The notes under the pieces are model-generated. The model had not been told where the DNA came from, made no database searches, and saw only the letters and a list, made by a program, of their open reading frames with translations. This document shows, in pieces, positions 1 to 7,785 of a DNA stretch of 62,742 nt; the stretch's first letter is position 1; every line of letters starts with the position of its first letter. The translations under genes were made by a program, and so were the position numbers. This DNA is from a virus, in the IMG/VR virus record IMGVR_UViG_3300009108_000005, positions 1 through 62,742 of that record, one strand, 5' to 3'.

Positions 1-318
1 CATTTCGTCACCTATTGGATCTTCTTCTGCTACTTCTTCTTGATCAATCATTTCGCTGTCGGTTTCGACTTCGTCTGCAAATTGATCTTGAATGTCTGCT
101 TCGTCTACTTGTTCTTTATCTTCTTTGTCGTCGTCGGATTTTGCTTCCTCGACTTCTTCTTCTGTTGCTTCCTCAAGATCTTCGTCTTCGGTTGCAATCT
201 CTTCGTAAATGCCTCGAGCCTTTTCCACAAATACATCATGAAGGAGGTCGCTGGCCTTTTCATTTTCCTCGTTTATGATAAATTCGAGGACCTTTTCAAG
301 TTTTTCTCTCGTGGTCAT
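1..318 (-). CDS. Prohead core (gp67-like) acidic protein, 3' end outside window
   Basis: The reading frame is open from an ATG at 318 to the window edge (106 codons), so the protein is incomplete. The N-terminal ~40 residues look helical (LLHDVFVEKARGIYEEI) and are followed by a long run rich in Glu, Asp and Gln. A short helical head with an acidic tail just downstream of the portal gene is the layout of T4 gp67, a prohead core scaffold component. A good ribosome site (AGGAG, 8 nt before ATG) fixes the start. It lies downstream of gp20 and the 86-residue gene on the same strand, as in T4 (20-67-68-21). The function is inferred from position and composition; it could be another scaffold protein. 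Confidence 0.6.
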   Translation of the reverse strand, partial: MTTREKLEKVLEFIINEENEKASDLLHDVFVEKARGIYEEIATEDEDLEEATEEEVEEAKSDDDKEDKEQVDEADIQDQFADEVETDSEMIDQEEVAEEDPIGDEM

Positions 319-355
319 ATAATTACTCCTAAAGAAAGCGTTTTGAAACTATTAA

Positions 356-363
356 TATTTACA
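356..363 (-). promoter_or_regulatory. Possible late promoter box (TGTAAATA)
   Basis: The minus strand reads TGTAAATA, one mismatch from the T4 late box TATAAATA, about 40 nt before the acidic prohead gene, in a short gap rich in A and T. It is weaker than the other late boxes in the window. Confidence 0.35.
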
Positions 364-420
364 ATTCGAGAGAGAAATAGCTTAGAAAAAGGTCTAAAAA
401 TCGCCTTTTTTGGAAAAAAA

Positions 421-681
421 TTACATCGTTGGAGGAGGTGCTGGTGGGATTCCGTAAATTTCTTTAAAAAATTTGTATCTTTTATCAAGATCTAACTTTT
501 TTAACTTACGCATTTTTTTCAATTTGTTCAAATGTGTAAGTGTTAATCGAGGGCGCCGACTGTCGTCATATTCATATTTTGATTGATCGTCAATTTCTTC
601 GTATTGTGTACCTACATTATCTGATTTTGGTGCTTCAGATAATTGTCTAAATTCTTTCATCATTTCTACATAATCTTTCAT
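421..681 (-). CDS. Small basic protein after portal gene, probable head-assembly protein
   Basis: An 86-residue protein. Its start overlaps the portal stop by one base (TAATG), so translation is probably coupled to gp20. The N-terminal third is neutral to acidic; the middle is strongly basic (RRPRLTLTHLNKLKKMRKL), and the tail is proline-rich (IPPAPPP). The slot between gp20 and the acidic core protein suggests a prohead core or portal-associated role such as T4 gp67/gp68. No domain was recognised, and the assignment rests on context only. Confidence 0.6.
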   Translation of the reverse strand: MKDYVEMMKEFRQLSEAPKSDNVGTQYEEIDDQSKYEYDDSRRPRLTLTHLNKLKKMRKLKKLDLDKRYKFFKEIYGIPPAPPPTM

Positions 682-2390
682 TATACTGCTCCTGGTGCAT
701 CTGGTAGTTCGTCGCCGGTAATAGGTGATGCCGATCCTTCTGCTCCTGCAGGATCCATTGGATCCTCTGCTCCTGGCAGTGGTTCGGCTTCCATAGGTTG
801 CATCATATTTGGATCCATAGGTTGAACTCCTACTGCTCCTAATCCGCTCATATCACTTTCAGGATCTAATTGTGTATCTTGCTCACCATTTTCTTGTCTC
901 CACATTTGCTCATTTTCGACAATTTCATCTTCTGTAAGTCCTAGGTATTTCTTTAATGCAAAACGCTTAGACATATATGGTGCTTCTGCAAGTCCACTGA
1001 ATACTGCTGATCTAGCTTGATCAACTTCTACTTCTCTATATTGACTAAAGCTCTGCGGATCCGTAAATCTAAGTTCAAACGTACCTGAATCAATATTAAT
1101 ACCTTTCCATTTTAAAAAGAGTTTAAATTCTTTGTCAAATGTAGGTCCTAATAATGCTTGTATACGTTGACAATATTTTGTAAATCTATATTCTTGAATA
1201 AATGCAGTACCTACTCGTCCGTCAACATAACTTGAAGTTCCATCATCTGGACCTGTTGGGAGGTAAGAACTAGGTACTCTTAACGCTCTTAAAATTTTAT
1301 TTGTAAAATACCTTAAATCATCTATCTGCCCTAAATTCTCACCTCCAGGTAATACTTCAACTTTAGATCCTCTTCCCTCTGCTGTTTGTGCAAAAAAGTA
1401 ATCTTCCATTATTGAAAGAGGATTGTAACTAGCATCCATGATTGTTGTGCCTCCTCCAGTTTTATTTGGTATTCTACGTTGGTGAATTTCATTTTTCACA
1501 CGCTCTACAAATCCCATTGCTTTGTGTGATGGCATGTTTCCCACATCTATGTAAAATACTCTACGTTCTGGAGCTCGCTGTACTCTATAAATTATAATAG
1601 AATCTTCTAGTAATTCTTTTTGCTTGTACGTTTTAAACACCGGATCAAGAATGCTTTGACCAAAAGGCCAATTAATATCCATGCCTTCTGTCATTCCTAA
1701 ATGCACCATATGATTTGCGTCAACTCCGTATTCTTCTTGTTCTCCGCCACCATATCCGCTTTGACTATGACCACTACCTGTACCATATGCTCCTCGGTCA
1801 ATAATACCACCTCGTTGCATAGCGGTAACTGATGCAAATTGATCACTATGCGGAATAATATTTGATGCTGTTTTTTCTTGTAAATTTAATGCTAAATTGC
1901 GAACAATATATTGTTCTGGTTCTTTACCTTTTGCCTCATTAATAACTACTTTTGTAACATCCATTGGATTAACCCAATTCCATTCATATGTTTCCGGGTC
2001 TCTAATAAAAAATTGGTCTCCATATTTACATGTATTTCTAAATATTCTCCAAATACGTTTATCCCAATCGTTTAGATTATTCCATTGTTCTAATGCTTTT
2101 TCTAATAATGCTACTTCAGTTTCTGTTGAATCTTCTTTCCATTCGACTTCAAATGGTATATTTGTTTTATCTACAAATTGTGTCGAAAATTCAGCAATAG
2201 TATCTAAAGCCGCATTAACTTCAGAATCTATATCCATTTGGTCGTATTGAACATAACGTTCAATTCTATTAGGTTGTCCTGTATAAACTTCAGGTAACCA
2301 AGAACCAAATTTACTTGCACTTGTATGTGATTGTCCTACTTTTTTAGTATTACCGAATTGGTATACTGTAAAATGTTTTTTCCAGCTCAT
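681..2390 (-). CDS. 20: Portal vertex protein gp20
   Basis: A 569-residue portal protein (T4 gp20 is 524). It would form the dodecameric ring at the head vertex that initiates prohead assembly, docks the terminase and passes DNA. Family features include the N-terminal QPNRIERYVQYDQMDID, the WKRIFRN-like segment (DKRIWRIFRNTCKYGDQF), the central YRVQRAPERRVFYIDVGN and KAMGFVERVK stretches, and the LRVPSSYLP segment near residue 380. The C-terminal ~70 residues are Pro/Gly/Met-rich and probably disordered. It heads a minus-strand head operon and is preceded by overlapping sigma-70 and late promoters. Identification is confident. Confidence 0.95.
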   Translation of the reverse strand: MSWKKHFTVYQFGNTKKVGQSHTSASKFGSWLPEVYTGQPNRIERYVQYDQMDIDSEVNAALDTIAEFSTQFVDKTNIPFEVEWKEDSTETEVALLEKALEQWNNLNDWDKRIWRIFRNTCKYGDQFFIRDPETYEWNWVNPMDVTKVVINEAKGKEPEQYIVRNLALNLQEKTASNIIPHSDQFASVTAMQRGGIIDRGAYGTGSGHSQSGYGGGEQEEYGVDANHMVHLGMTEGMDINWPFGQSILDPVFKTYKQKELLEDSIIIYRVQRAPERRVFYIDVGNMPSHKAMGFVERVKNEIHQRRIPNKTGGGTTIMDASYNPLSIMEDYFFAQTAEGRGSKVEVLPGGENLGQIDDLRYFTNKILRALRVPSSYLPTGPDDGTSSYVDGRVGTAFIQEYRFTKYCQRIQALLGPTFDKEFKLFLKWKGINIDSGTFELRFTDPQSFSQYREVEVDQARSAVFSGLAEAPYMSKRFALKKYLGLTEDEIVENEQMWRQENGEQDTQLDPESDMSGLGAVGVQPMDPNMMQPMEAEPLPGAEDPMDPAGAEGSASPITGDELPDAPGAV

Positions 2391-2407
2391 ATATTATCCT
2401 ATAGTAA

Positions 2408-2415
2408 TATTTATA
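2408..2415 (-). promoter_or_regulatory. Late promoter box TATAAATA for gp20
   Basis: An exact T4 late consensus on the minus strand, 18 nt before the portal ATG. It would be recognised by the gp55 sigma factor encoded at 12947-13756. It shares its last position with the -10 hexamer of a sigma-70 promoter. Confidence 0.75.
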
Positions 2416-2443
2416 TTATATGCTCTTATATGTGTTTTGTCAA
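2415..2443 (-). promoter_or_regulatory. Sigma-70 promoter for gp20 (TTGACA-17-TATAAT)
   Basis: On the minus strand TTGACA (2438-2443) and TATAAT (2415-2420) are separated by 17 nt, matching the bacterial consensus exactly. The -10 abuts the late box, so gp20 appears able to be transcribed by host holoenzyme as well as late in infection. Confidence 0.7.
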
Positions 2444-2447
2444 CCAT

Positions 2448-5009
2448 TTAATAATTTCTCCCAGGAGGGCCTATAGCCGGGCTTTGTGTTCTGGTTATCT
2501 TTGTTGTTTCTATAGCGGTAGATGCTGATGCACCAGCAATTACATCTAATTTTGTTCCATGATCTACTAATAATTTTTGTATTTTTGTTAATTCTAAATA
2601 TTGAGGATCTGTTTTGGCTTTTTCCATGTTTATAATTTTTTGTTGTTCTTGTGCTAATTTTTGACCTTGCGTATATTCGTTACCATGTTCGCCCATACTT
2701 TCTTGCATTGTAGTAAAAATATCTTCTCTACCAGTTACTTGTTCTGCCGCTTCGCCACCCCATTTGTAACCATAATAACCACCGAGTGCAGTTCCTAATA
2801 TCGACATTAATGGTCCGCCACCTAGCATTCCTACAAGGCCACCCATCAACATAGAACCGCCCATACCGCCGCCACCTTTTCCTAAAGTTTTAATTGCAAT
2901 ATCTTTTCTTCTTTTATCTCTTAATGCGACCGCATCTTTATATTCTTGCGAATCTTTATTTACGTCAGCACCACCCCATTGTGCATTAAATTCTGATTCT
3001 GATCTTTGTAATTCTTCATAACCTTCCATCATTGCTATTCCAATGGAAAATATACCTGATAATGTACCACCTTTCATTCCTGTTATGGCTTTACTCGCAG
3101 TTCCACCTGTAATAGATTTTATGGCTCCTTTAGTTGGTGTAAATTTTCCAGTTTTGGGATCATATTTGTAGTCCAAACCGGAATTAGGATCTGTAAATAT
3201 ATTGTTCTTTAGCTCATATGTTTGTCCTCCTCTTAATACTTTATTTCCTTGACCAACCGTTGCGGAACCTAATTGTGACATAGCCAAACTACTAGCAAAT
3301 TTATTTTGGTTTGCCATAGATGTTCCTGATTGTGGAAACATTTTATTAACATTAGGTAGCATTGAAGCACCTGCTCCCATCGCCAAAAATTGCCAAGGAT
3401 TGTCCAATAACATTTTTCCGATAGTAGCCGAAGCGGCTAATCCTTCACCTTTTGCCGCTTGCCCTATTGCAGTTGTAAATTGTCCAACTGATTCAATTGC
3501 TTTTTTAAGTGCAGGTTGAAGGGCCCCTCCCTCTCCAACCATTGCATTAGTTACTCTTAACATTCCTTGTTGTAAATCTGTTGTTACTGTAACTACTGCT
3601 TCATTTGCTTTTAATAATTGGGCTCCTTCTTTCAATCGTAATTTTGCTTGATGTCGAGATTCGGCAGTAGTAGTTCTAGCTTCAGATAACATACGACCTG
3701 CTGTTTGTAAAGATTCATGTTGAGTTGCTAATAATTGAAAATTTTGAGTGTCATATGATTTTACTGATTGTTCTAATGCTTTATGAAATTTACCAAACAT
3801 TGCAGGGTCTATTGCTTCTCCAGATCTTGCCATTTGATCTAAAACAGCACCTGCTGGTCCTAACATAGCCATAAATTCTGCACCTGCTTCTGTTGCTTCT
3901 AGACCTCTACCTTGTGTTTGAGCTTGTATCCATGCATCAATCATCGAATCTGCATTTTCTCCATATCGAGATTTCATTTCATTTGTAATTAATGCTAAAT
4001 TCTTTTCAAATGTTTCTGCCGCACCTTCTTCGCCTTTCATTCTAAGCATCATAGCATACGTTGATGCATCAGTACGATTTAAATTTTCTATTTGGGCTTT
4101 CATTAAATCTTTGCGATTTCTACCTGTATCGTAAGCATAGGCGGCAGTTTCTTGGGCTAGTGCTTTAAAATTTGCGGCTAAATTTACAGCAGAGTTCTGT
4201 GCTAATACTCCTCGTTTTCGATCAGTTTCTAAATATTCTGCTAAGAAAGAATTTACTTCTGTTACTGTAAATCCAAAATTACCAAATTCTTTCATGCTAT
4301 CTCTTGCTGTTTTCGATATTAATCCAAATGCAAAAACACCAGGTCTGACTCCTTGATCTAATAAGTCCTTATGTGCCTTTGTCATATCCATAGTAGTATC
4401 ATTAAGGTAATTTAAAGTTACTGCATTTGATCCTGCAATTCGTTCTAATTCACTTAATGGCACATTAAAACTACTAATTGCTTCTCCTGTATTAATAATA
4501 GATGTTCCTAATCCCATACCTACATCTGTTAATCTGCGTTGAGAATCGGCAAATTCTCCTACAACTTTTGTTGCTAATGCTATCCCTTGGCCAAGGCCAC
4601 CTGGCATCATACTTAATGCATCACTAATACCTTTTCCTGATATCATTGAACCAGCCATTCTCATAATTTGTGGCATTTGTTGAGCGAAAGCCCCAGATGC
4701 TCTTTTTTGAGCAGATAACATTTCTTTATGCTGAGCTTTCATTTGATTTAATGTCTGAAGATTGGTTCTATGTTGGACTGCCTGCATTCGAGACATTCTT
4801 CCAGTATTAGATGCTGTCTCTGTATCTCTAGCTAATTGAGCTCTACTTACATTTGATCCTGTAACAAGTGTTTGGTTAATTTCTCCTAAGGCCTGGATAC
4901 GTTCTGCTTCTTGACTAGAAAGAACATTTAATACTTGTTGTAATGTGTAATCTGTAGCAAAATCAGGTATTTCTACTGAGCCTACGCCTGGAAGTTGTAT
5001 AGATGCCAT
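2448..5009 (-). CDS. Tape-measure-like tail protein
   Basis: About 853 residues starting at MASIQLPG; an upstream in-frame start at 5072 is unlikely because it would overlap the divergent promoter and gp26. The protein is Ala/Gln/Met-rich and mostly helical, with long amphipathic stretches and a Gly-rich hydrophobic segment (GGSMLMGGLVGMLGGGPL) about 100 residues from the C-terminus. These are typical tail tape-measure features: length setting, tail-lumen location and membrane-active segments. It is encoded back to back with gp26, whose -1 frameshift design resembles tail assembly chaperones that sit beside tape-measure genes. It could alternatively be a hub protein such as gp29. No enzyme motif was seen. 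Confidence 0.6.
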   Translation of the reverse strand: MASIQLPGVGSVEIPDFATDYTLQQVLNVLSSQEAERIQALGEINQTLVTGSNVSRAQLARDTETASNTGRMSRMQAVQHRTNLQTLNQMKAQHKEMLSAQKRASGAFAQQMPQIMRMAGSMISGKGISDALSMMPGGLGQGIALATKVVGEFADSQRRLTDVGMGLGTSIINTGEAISSFNVPLSELERIAGSNAVTLNYLNDTTMDMTKAHKDLLDQGVRPGVFAFGLISKTARDSMKEFGNFGFTVTEVNSFLAEYLETDRKRGVLAQNSAVNLAANFKALAQETAAYAYDTGRNRKDLMKAQIENLNRTDASTYAMMLRMKGEEGAAETFEKNLALITNEMKSRYGENADSMIDAWIQAQTQGRGLEATEAGAEFMAMLGPAGAVLDQMARSGEAIDPAMFGKFHKALEQSVKSYDTQNFQLLATQHESLQTAGRMLSEARTTTAESRHQAKLRLKEGAQLLKANEAVVTVTTDLQQGMLRVTNAMVGEGGALQPALKKAIESVGQFTTAIGQAAKGEGLAASATIGKMLLDNPWQFLAMGAGASMLPNVNKMFPQSGTSMANQNKFASSLAMSQLGSATVGQGNKVLRGGQTYELKNNIFTDPNSGLDYKYDPKTGKFTPTKGAIKSITGGTASKAITGMKGGTLSGIFSIGIAMMEGYEELQRSESEFNAQWGGADVNKDSQEYKDAVALRDKRRKDIAIKTLGKGGGGMGGSMLMGGLVGMLGGGPLMSILGTALGGYYGYKWGGEAAEQVTGREDIFTTMQESMGEHGNEYTQGQKLAQEQQKIINMEKAKTDPQYLELTKIQKLLVDHGTKLDVIAGASASTAIETTKITRTQSPAIGPPGRNY

Positions 5010-5020
5010 GAATTTCTGCC

Positions 5021-5028
5021 TATAAATA
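5021..5028 (+). promoter_or_regulatory. Late promoter box TATAAATA for gp26
   Basis: An exact late consensus on the plus strand, 28 nt before the gp26 ATG, with an AAGGAGG ribosome site downstream. It faces the opposite late box at 5039-5046, so the two genes are fired by interlocked divergent late promoters. Confidence 0.75.
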
Positions 5029-5038
5029 GAGTTATATA

Positions 5039-5046
5039 TATTTATT
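5039..5046 (-). promoter_or_regulatory. Late promoter box AATAAATA for tape-measure-like gene
   Basis: The minus strand reads AATAAATA (one mismatch), about 29 nt before the ATG at 5009. It overlaps the transcribed leader of the divergent gp26 transcript. Confidence 0.6.
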
Positions 5047-5056
5047 AAGGAGGAAA

Positions 5057-6157
5057 ATGCCCGAAGATGCAAATGTTATATTAAACGAGTTTTATGACAT
5101 TAATGAATCAAAAGAACAAGTAGAACAATTTATAGAAAAATATAAAGACAATCCAGAAGCAGAACCTGTATTAAAAATAGCAAATCAAGCATTAGATAAT
5201 TTTTCAACAACTCCCAAAAAACAGATTAAAAAAGAAAAAATTGAGCGAGAGACACCTGTTTCAGGTGAGGGTGGAAAAACAGTTGAATCAAAAAAACATA
5301 ATGTGCGACATACTGTTTTAGAAACTAATTCTTCTAATCCGTTAATGCAATATCATAGACCTCCCGGAGTATATGTAATATTACCTAGTAATGGTAACTT
5401 TTATACTATACCTCCTAAGTTATCAAACTTAAATGAAATTTTAGTAAGACCTATGACTGCAAGAGATGAATTATTATTCAAATCTCCGGATATTTTAATG
5501 AACGGTGAATCATTAATTGAAGTAATGAAATCGTGTGTACCAGATATTGAAAATCCAAATGATATTCCTGGACCAGATTTTAATGTTTTAATGTTAGCAA
5601 TACGACTAGTAACATATGGGAAAGAATTAGCTTATAGTGGTTTGTGTACAAAATGTAATACATCTACCGAATTTAATGTAGATATAGAATTTTTATTAGA
5701 TACACAAATAACAGGTCTCGAAAAACAATATAAAATAGTAATAGGCGATTTAACTGTATATGTTAAACCATATGATCTTCGTTGTCAAATTCAATCAGCA
5801 TTGGCAAATTTTGAAAGGTCTGCGATTACTAATAATATATTAGCAAATGATGATACCACTGATGCCGAAAAACAAGTAGAATTAGGCAAATCATTAAAGA
5901 AAATTACCGAAATAACGTATGAGCTAGTATTACGGTCTATAATAAAAGTAGACACACCAACTGCTTCAATTGAGGACAAACAATTAATTGCTGAATGGTT
6001 ACATGATATAGGACGAACTTCTTTTGGGTCTATATCAGAAAAAATAGTAGAAATAACAGATGTAGGTTTTAATAACATCATAGAATTTGATTGCGAAAAG
6101 TGTTCATCTAAATCTTCTACTCCTATTGTGTTTGATCCGACCCTTTTTTTCGCCTAA
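5057..6157 (+). CDS. 26: Baseplate hub/assembly protein gp26
   Basis: A 366-residue zero-frame product. The N-terminal ~100 residues are charged and variable. The conserved core starts at the PGVYVILPSNG segment, continues with VRPMTARDELLFKSPD and a CVPDI segment, and has a four-cysteine zinc-type motif (CTKC near residue 197 and CEKC near 350). This matches the T4 gp26 baseplate hub family, which is about 208 residues in T4. In T4 gp26 is needed for hub assembly. The zero frame ends two codons after a slippery heptamer that would fuse a further ~78 residues. It is divergent from the tape-measure-like gene. Confidence 0.85.
   Translation: MPEDANVILNEFYDINESKEQVEQFIEKYKDNPEAEPVLKIANQALDNFSTTPKKQIKKEKIERETPVSGEGGKTVESKKHNVRHTVLETNSSNPLMQYHRPPGVYVILPSNGNFYTIPPKLSNLNEILVRPMTARDELLFKSPDILMNGESLIEVMKSCVPDIENPNDIPGPDFNVLMLAIRLVTYGKELAYSGLCTKCNTSTEFNVDIEFLLDTQITGLEKQYKIVIGDLTVYVKPYDLRCQIQSALANFERSAITNNILANDDTTDAEKQVELGKSLKKITEITYELVLRSIIKVDTPTASIEDKQLIAEWLHDIGRTSFGSISEKIVEITDVGFNNIIEFDCEKCSSKSSTPIVFDPTLFFA
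6145..6151 (+). promoter_or_regulatory. Predicted -1 ribosomal frameshift site (T TTT TTC)
   Basis: Seven T residues (6144-6150) followed by C give the canonical heptamer U UUU UUC in the zero frame of gp26 (codons CTT TTT TTC GCC TAA). The -1 frame has a TGA at 6133-6135 and is then open to 6384, so the only overlap between the frames is the ~20 nt holding the slip site. Confidence 0.7.
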
Positions 6158-6384
6158 GGCTCTTACAATCAACTCCTGACGAAATTCAGGAAATCTTACA
6201 AGAAATGAAAGATGATGTAAGAGCCTTTCAAAAGAATTTAATGGAACTGGTTGTGTTTTCAGATGGAATGATATCATACAATGATATGTGGATGTTGACC
6301 TATGATGAAAGAGAAATGTTTTTTGAAATTGTTAAACAAAAACTTGATGCAAAGGCAGGAAAGAAACAGCAACAAAATCTTTAG
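6151..6384 (+). CDS. -1 frame extension of gp26 (tail-chaperone-like fusion tail)
   Basis: After slipping at 6145-6151 ribosomes would read CGC CTA AGG and continue for 77 codons to TAG at 6382-6384. The extension is helical and charged (TPDEIQEILQEMKDDVRAF, then YNDMWMLTYDEREMFFEIV) and ends in a Lys/Gln-rich tail. It has no own start in the overlap; the first ATG is at 6195, without a strong ribosome site, so independent translation remains possible. The arrangement (short product, rare longer fusion, neighbour of a tape-measure-like gene) parallels lambda G/GT-type tail chaperones. Its stop overlaps the convergent nucleotidase gene by four bases. Confidence 0.6.
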   Translation, partial: RLRLLQSTPDEIQEILQEMKDDVRAFQKNLMELVVFSDGMISYNDMWMLTYDEREMFFEIVKQKLDAKAGKKQQQNL

Positions 6385-6902
6385 AAGCCAATACCTTCTA
6401 ATTGTTTAATACTGTTACTTGCAGATGTGTGGAGTATTCCTTTTCCTCCTGCTTTATTCCATTCATTAATATTTTGTTGATGGTCATCAATTAATATATT
6501 AGGTCGACCGTCGTGCGATTTAGCAAAGTGTTTTTTATCTGAGCGTTTTACAGCATACACTCTATCTTTGCTAATACCTAAGTTTTTTTCACACCACATT
6601 GCTTTTTGAATTCCTGCTGGAGGATCCCATATTAACCGAACAGCAGGAACAGCGGTTAATATATAAGGTTGGAAAGTTGATATAAATCCCCAAAGTTGTT
6701 TCATATCAGGCATAGGAGGTAACTCTGCCCAAAATAATTTTTCTTCTGCTAATTTATCCCATAGTTCGTGCTTTCCTGAAACGTAACCATAACGTTCAGC
6801 AAAATTATAACCTAATATTTTTGTTGCACCTTCTATTAAATCTACTAAAACGCCGTCCATGTCGCAGTATATTTGAGGATAATCAAATTCTGTTAGTTTC
6901 AT
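6381..6902 (-). CDS. HAD-family 5'(3')-deoxyribonucleotidase-like protein
   Basis: A 173-residue HAD phosphatase. Motif I is DMDG (D14 nucleophile, D16 acid/base), preceded by a beta strand and followed by VLVD. The conserved Lys is in the VYAVKRSDKKHF stretch, and motif III is LIDDHQQNI near residue 147. Size and motifs fit the cytosolic/mitochondrial 5'-nucleotidase (NT5C) type found in many phages, which dephosphorylates (deoxy)nucleoside monophosphates. It is the last gene of a minus-strand run of DNA-metabolism genes, separated from the nuclease gene by a structured untranslated stretch, with its ribosome site AGGAAGG just after a perfect hairpin. The substrate cannot be told from sequence. 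Confidence 0.8.
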   Translation of the reverse strand: MKLTEFDYPQIYCDMDGVLVDLIEGATKILGYNFAERYGYVSGKHELWDKLAEEKLFWAELPPMPDMKQLWGFISTFQPYILTAVPAVRLIWDPPAGIQKAMWCEKNLGISKDRVYAVKRSDKKHFAKSHDGRPNILIDDHQQNINEWNKAGGKGILHTSASNSIKQLEGIGF

Positions 6903-7254
6903 TTACCTTCCTTTAATGATGAGCTAAAGCTCATCACGATCTTTCATTACTTCGTAATTCAGATCGAATTTATACTATTACTATTTAACTATTTCCTGAG
7001 AGTCAAGTCACACTTAGCCTGTTTAAGGCTAAGATAACTATTTCCTTCGGACATAGCACATTCTAATAGAACAACCAAATAGGTTAAGGCGGTTGGGCTG
7101 TACCTTTTTACGTTCTGCTTATCCAACGCAGGTTTATATAAAGCAATTAGATCTACCTTATATACCTTGTAGGTTCCAATTGTCAGGAGAGCCTACTCAT
7201 TTTTTCTGCTTTTGCCACGGAGATCCGAACGAGCGTACTCGTTCTCAACCGGTC
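6903..7254 (-). other. Non-coding stretch with four perfect hairpins, possible structured RNA
   Basis: There is no credible ORF on either strand; the longest ATG frame I read on the minus strand is about 21 codons. Inverted repeats, plus coordinates: 7227-7244 (7-bp stem, CGTA loop); 7013-7033 (7-bp stem, 7-nt loop); 6937-6966 (nested CGATCT/AGATCG around ATTAC/GTAAT); 6918-6935 (GATGAGC/GCTCATC, 4-nt loop). None is followed by a clear T-run on the minus strand, so they are not obvious intrinsic terminators. The last hairpin sits just before the ribosome site of the HAD gene. The stretch could be a structured 5' leader or a processed ncRNA. Confidence 0.55.
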
Positions 7255-7785
7255 TTACGACAATAGAGGCTGTGGTACCCCTTCAACTGAGAGGTATTTA
7301 ATTGAGCCATTGTTTTGTTCCATAAAATCTTTGTAGCTTGTAAAAATCCAGCCTTTATAATTTGCGTGTCTATATGTATAAAATGAGGAATTAAGTAAGT
7401 GTTCTTGGAAGCCTATGTATTTGCCTTTGCGGTTAAATTTTAGTATCAATAAGTTTAAATCTTTTTCTTCTGCCACTTCTAGTATTTGTTCTATCCATTC
7501 ATCTAATAGTCTAATATCGCCTTGGTATAGTAATTGGTGGAAAGGGAAATCAGCATACGATTTACATTCAACATTAAAATATTTCCAGTCGTCGGGTGGT
7601 ATTATGTCTCCTCTGAAGGATTGTACCTGACCCTCGGATAAAAAATCTTTTCTTGCAACATTAGAGCCGCCAACATAAGCACCCGACGATGGAGTTCTTA
7701 CAAAGCTCTCATTATATAAATCCGATAGTTCTTTTGCTATTTCTCTTTCAAATGAACTGCCTTTTATTTTACTTTTACTTGGCAT
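7255..7785 (-). CDS. PD-(D/E)XK nuclease, Holliday-junction-resolvase-like
   Basis: A 176-residue protein with the restriction-endonuclease-like core: an N-terminal helix with acidic residues (SSFEREIAKEL, E13/E15), a Ser/Gly stretch (RTPSSGA), then RGDI (D60) and VECKSY (E73, K75). E...GD...ExK matches archaeal Hjc-type and phage resolvases that cleave branched DNA during recombination and packaging. It sits in the same minus-strand run as gp46/gp47, the recombination nuclease complex, consistent with a joint role. Its start overlaps the end of the upstream dehydrogenase-like gene by 11 nt. Other PD-(D/E)XK activities are possible. Confidence 0.7.
   Translation of the reverse strand: MPSKSKIKGSSFEREIAKELSDLYNESFVRTPSSGAYVGGSNVARKDFLSEGQVQSFRGDIIPPDDWKYFNVECKSYADFPFHQLLYQGDIRLLDEWIEQILEVAEEKDLNLLILKFNRKGKYIGFQEHLLNSSFYTYRHANYKGWIFTSYKDFMEQNNGSIKYLSVEGVPQPLLS

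Noticed and set aside
40-495. Plus-strand ORF of about 150 codons at the window start
   Set aside because: It is the shadow of the acidic prohead gene and the gap behind it; the Phe/Leu/Cys-rich product is typical of antisense frames.
6903-7254. Glutamine (glnA/downstream-peptide) riboswitch, suggested by CCGAAGGAA on the minus strand
   Set aside because: The matching CGUUC...GGAACGC pairing and GACGGAAGUAGG core are absent; only a short fragment agrees.
6903-7254. tmRNA or tRNA gene
   Set aside because: No acceptor stem with CCA-type end, no T-arm in the right place and no tag reading frame could be found.
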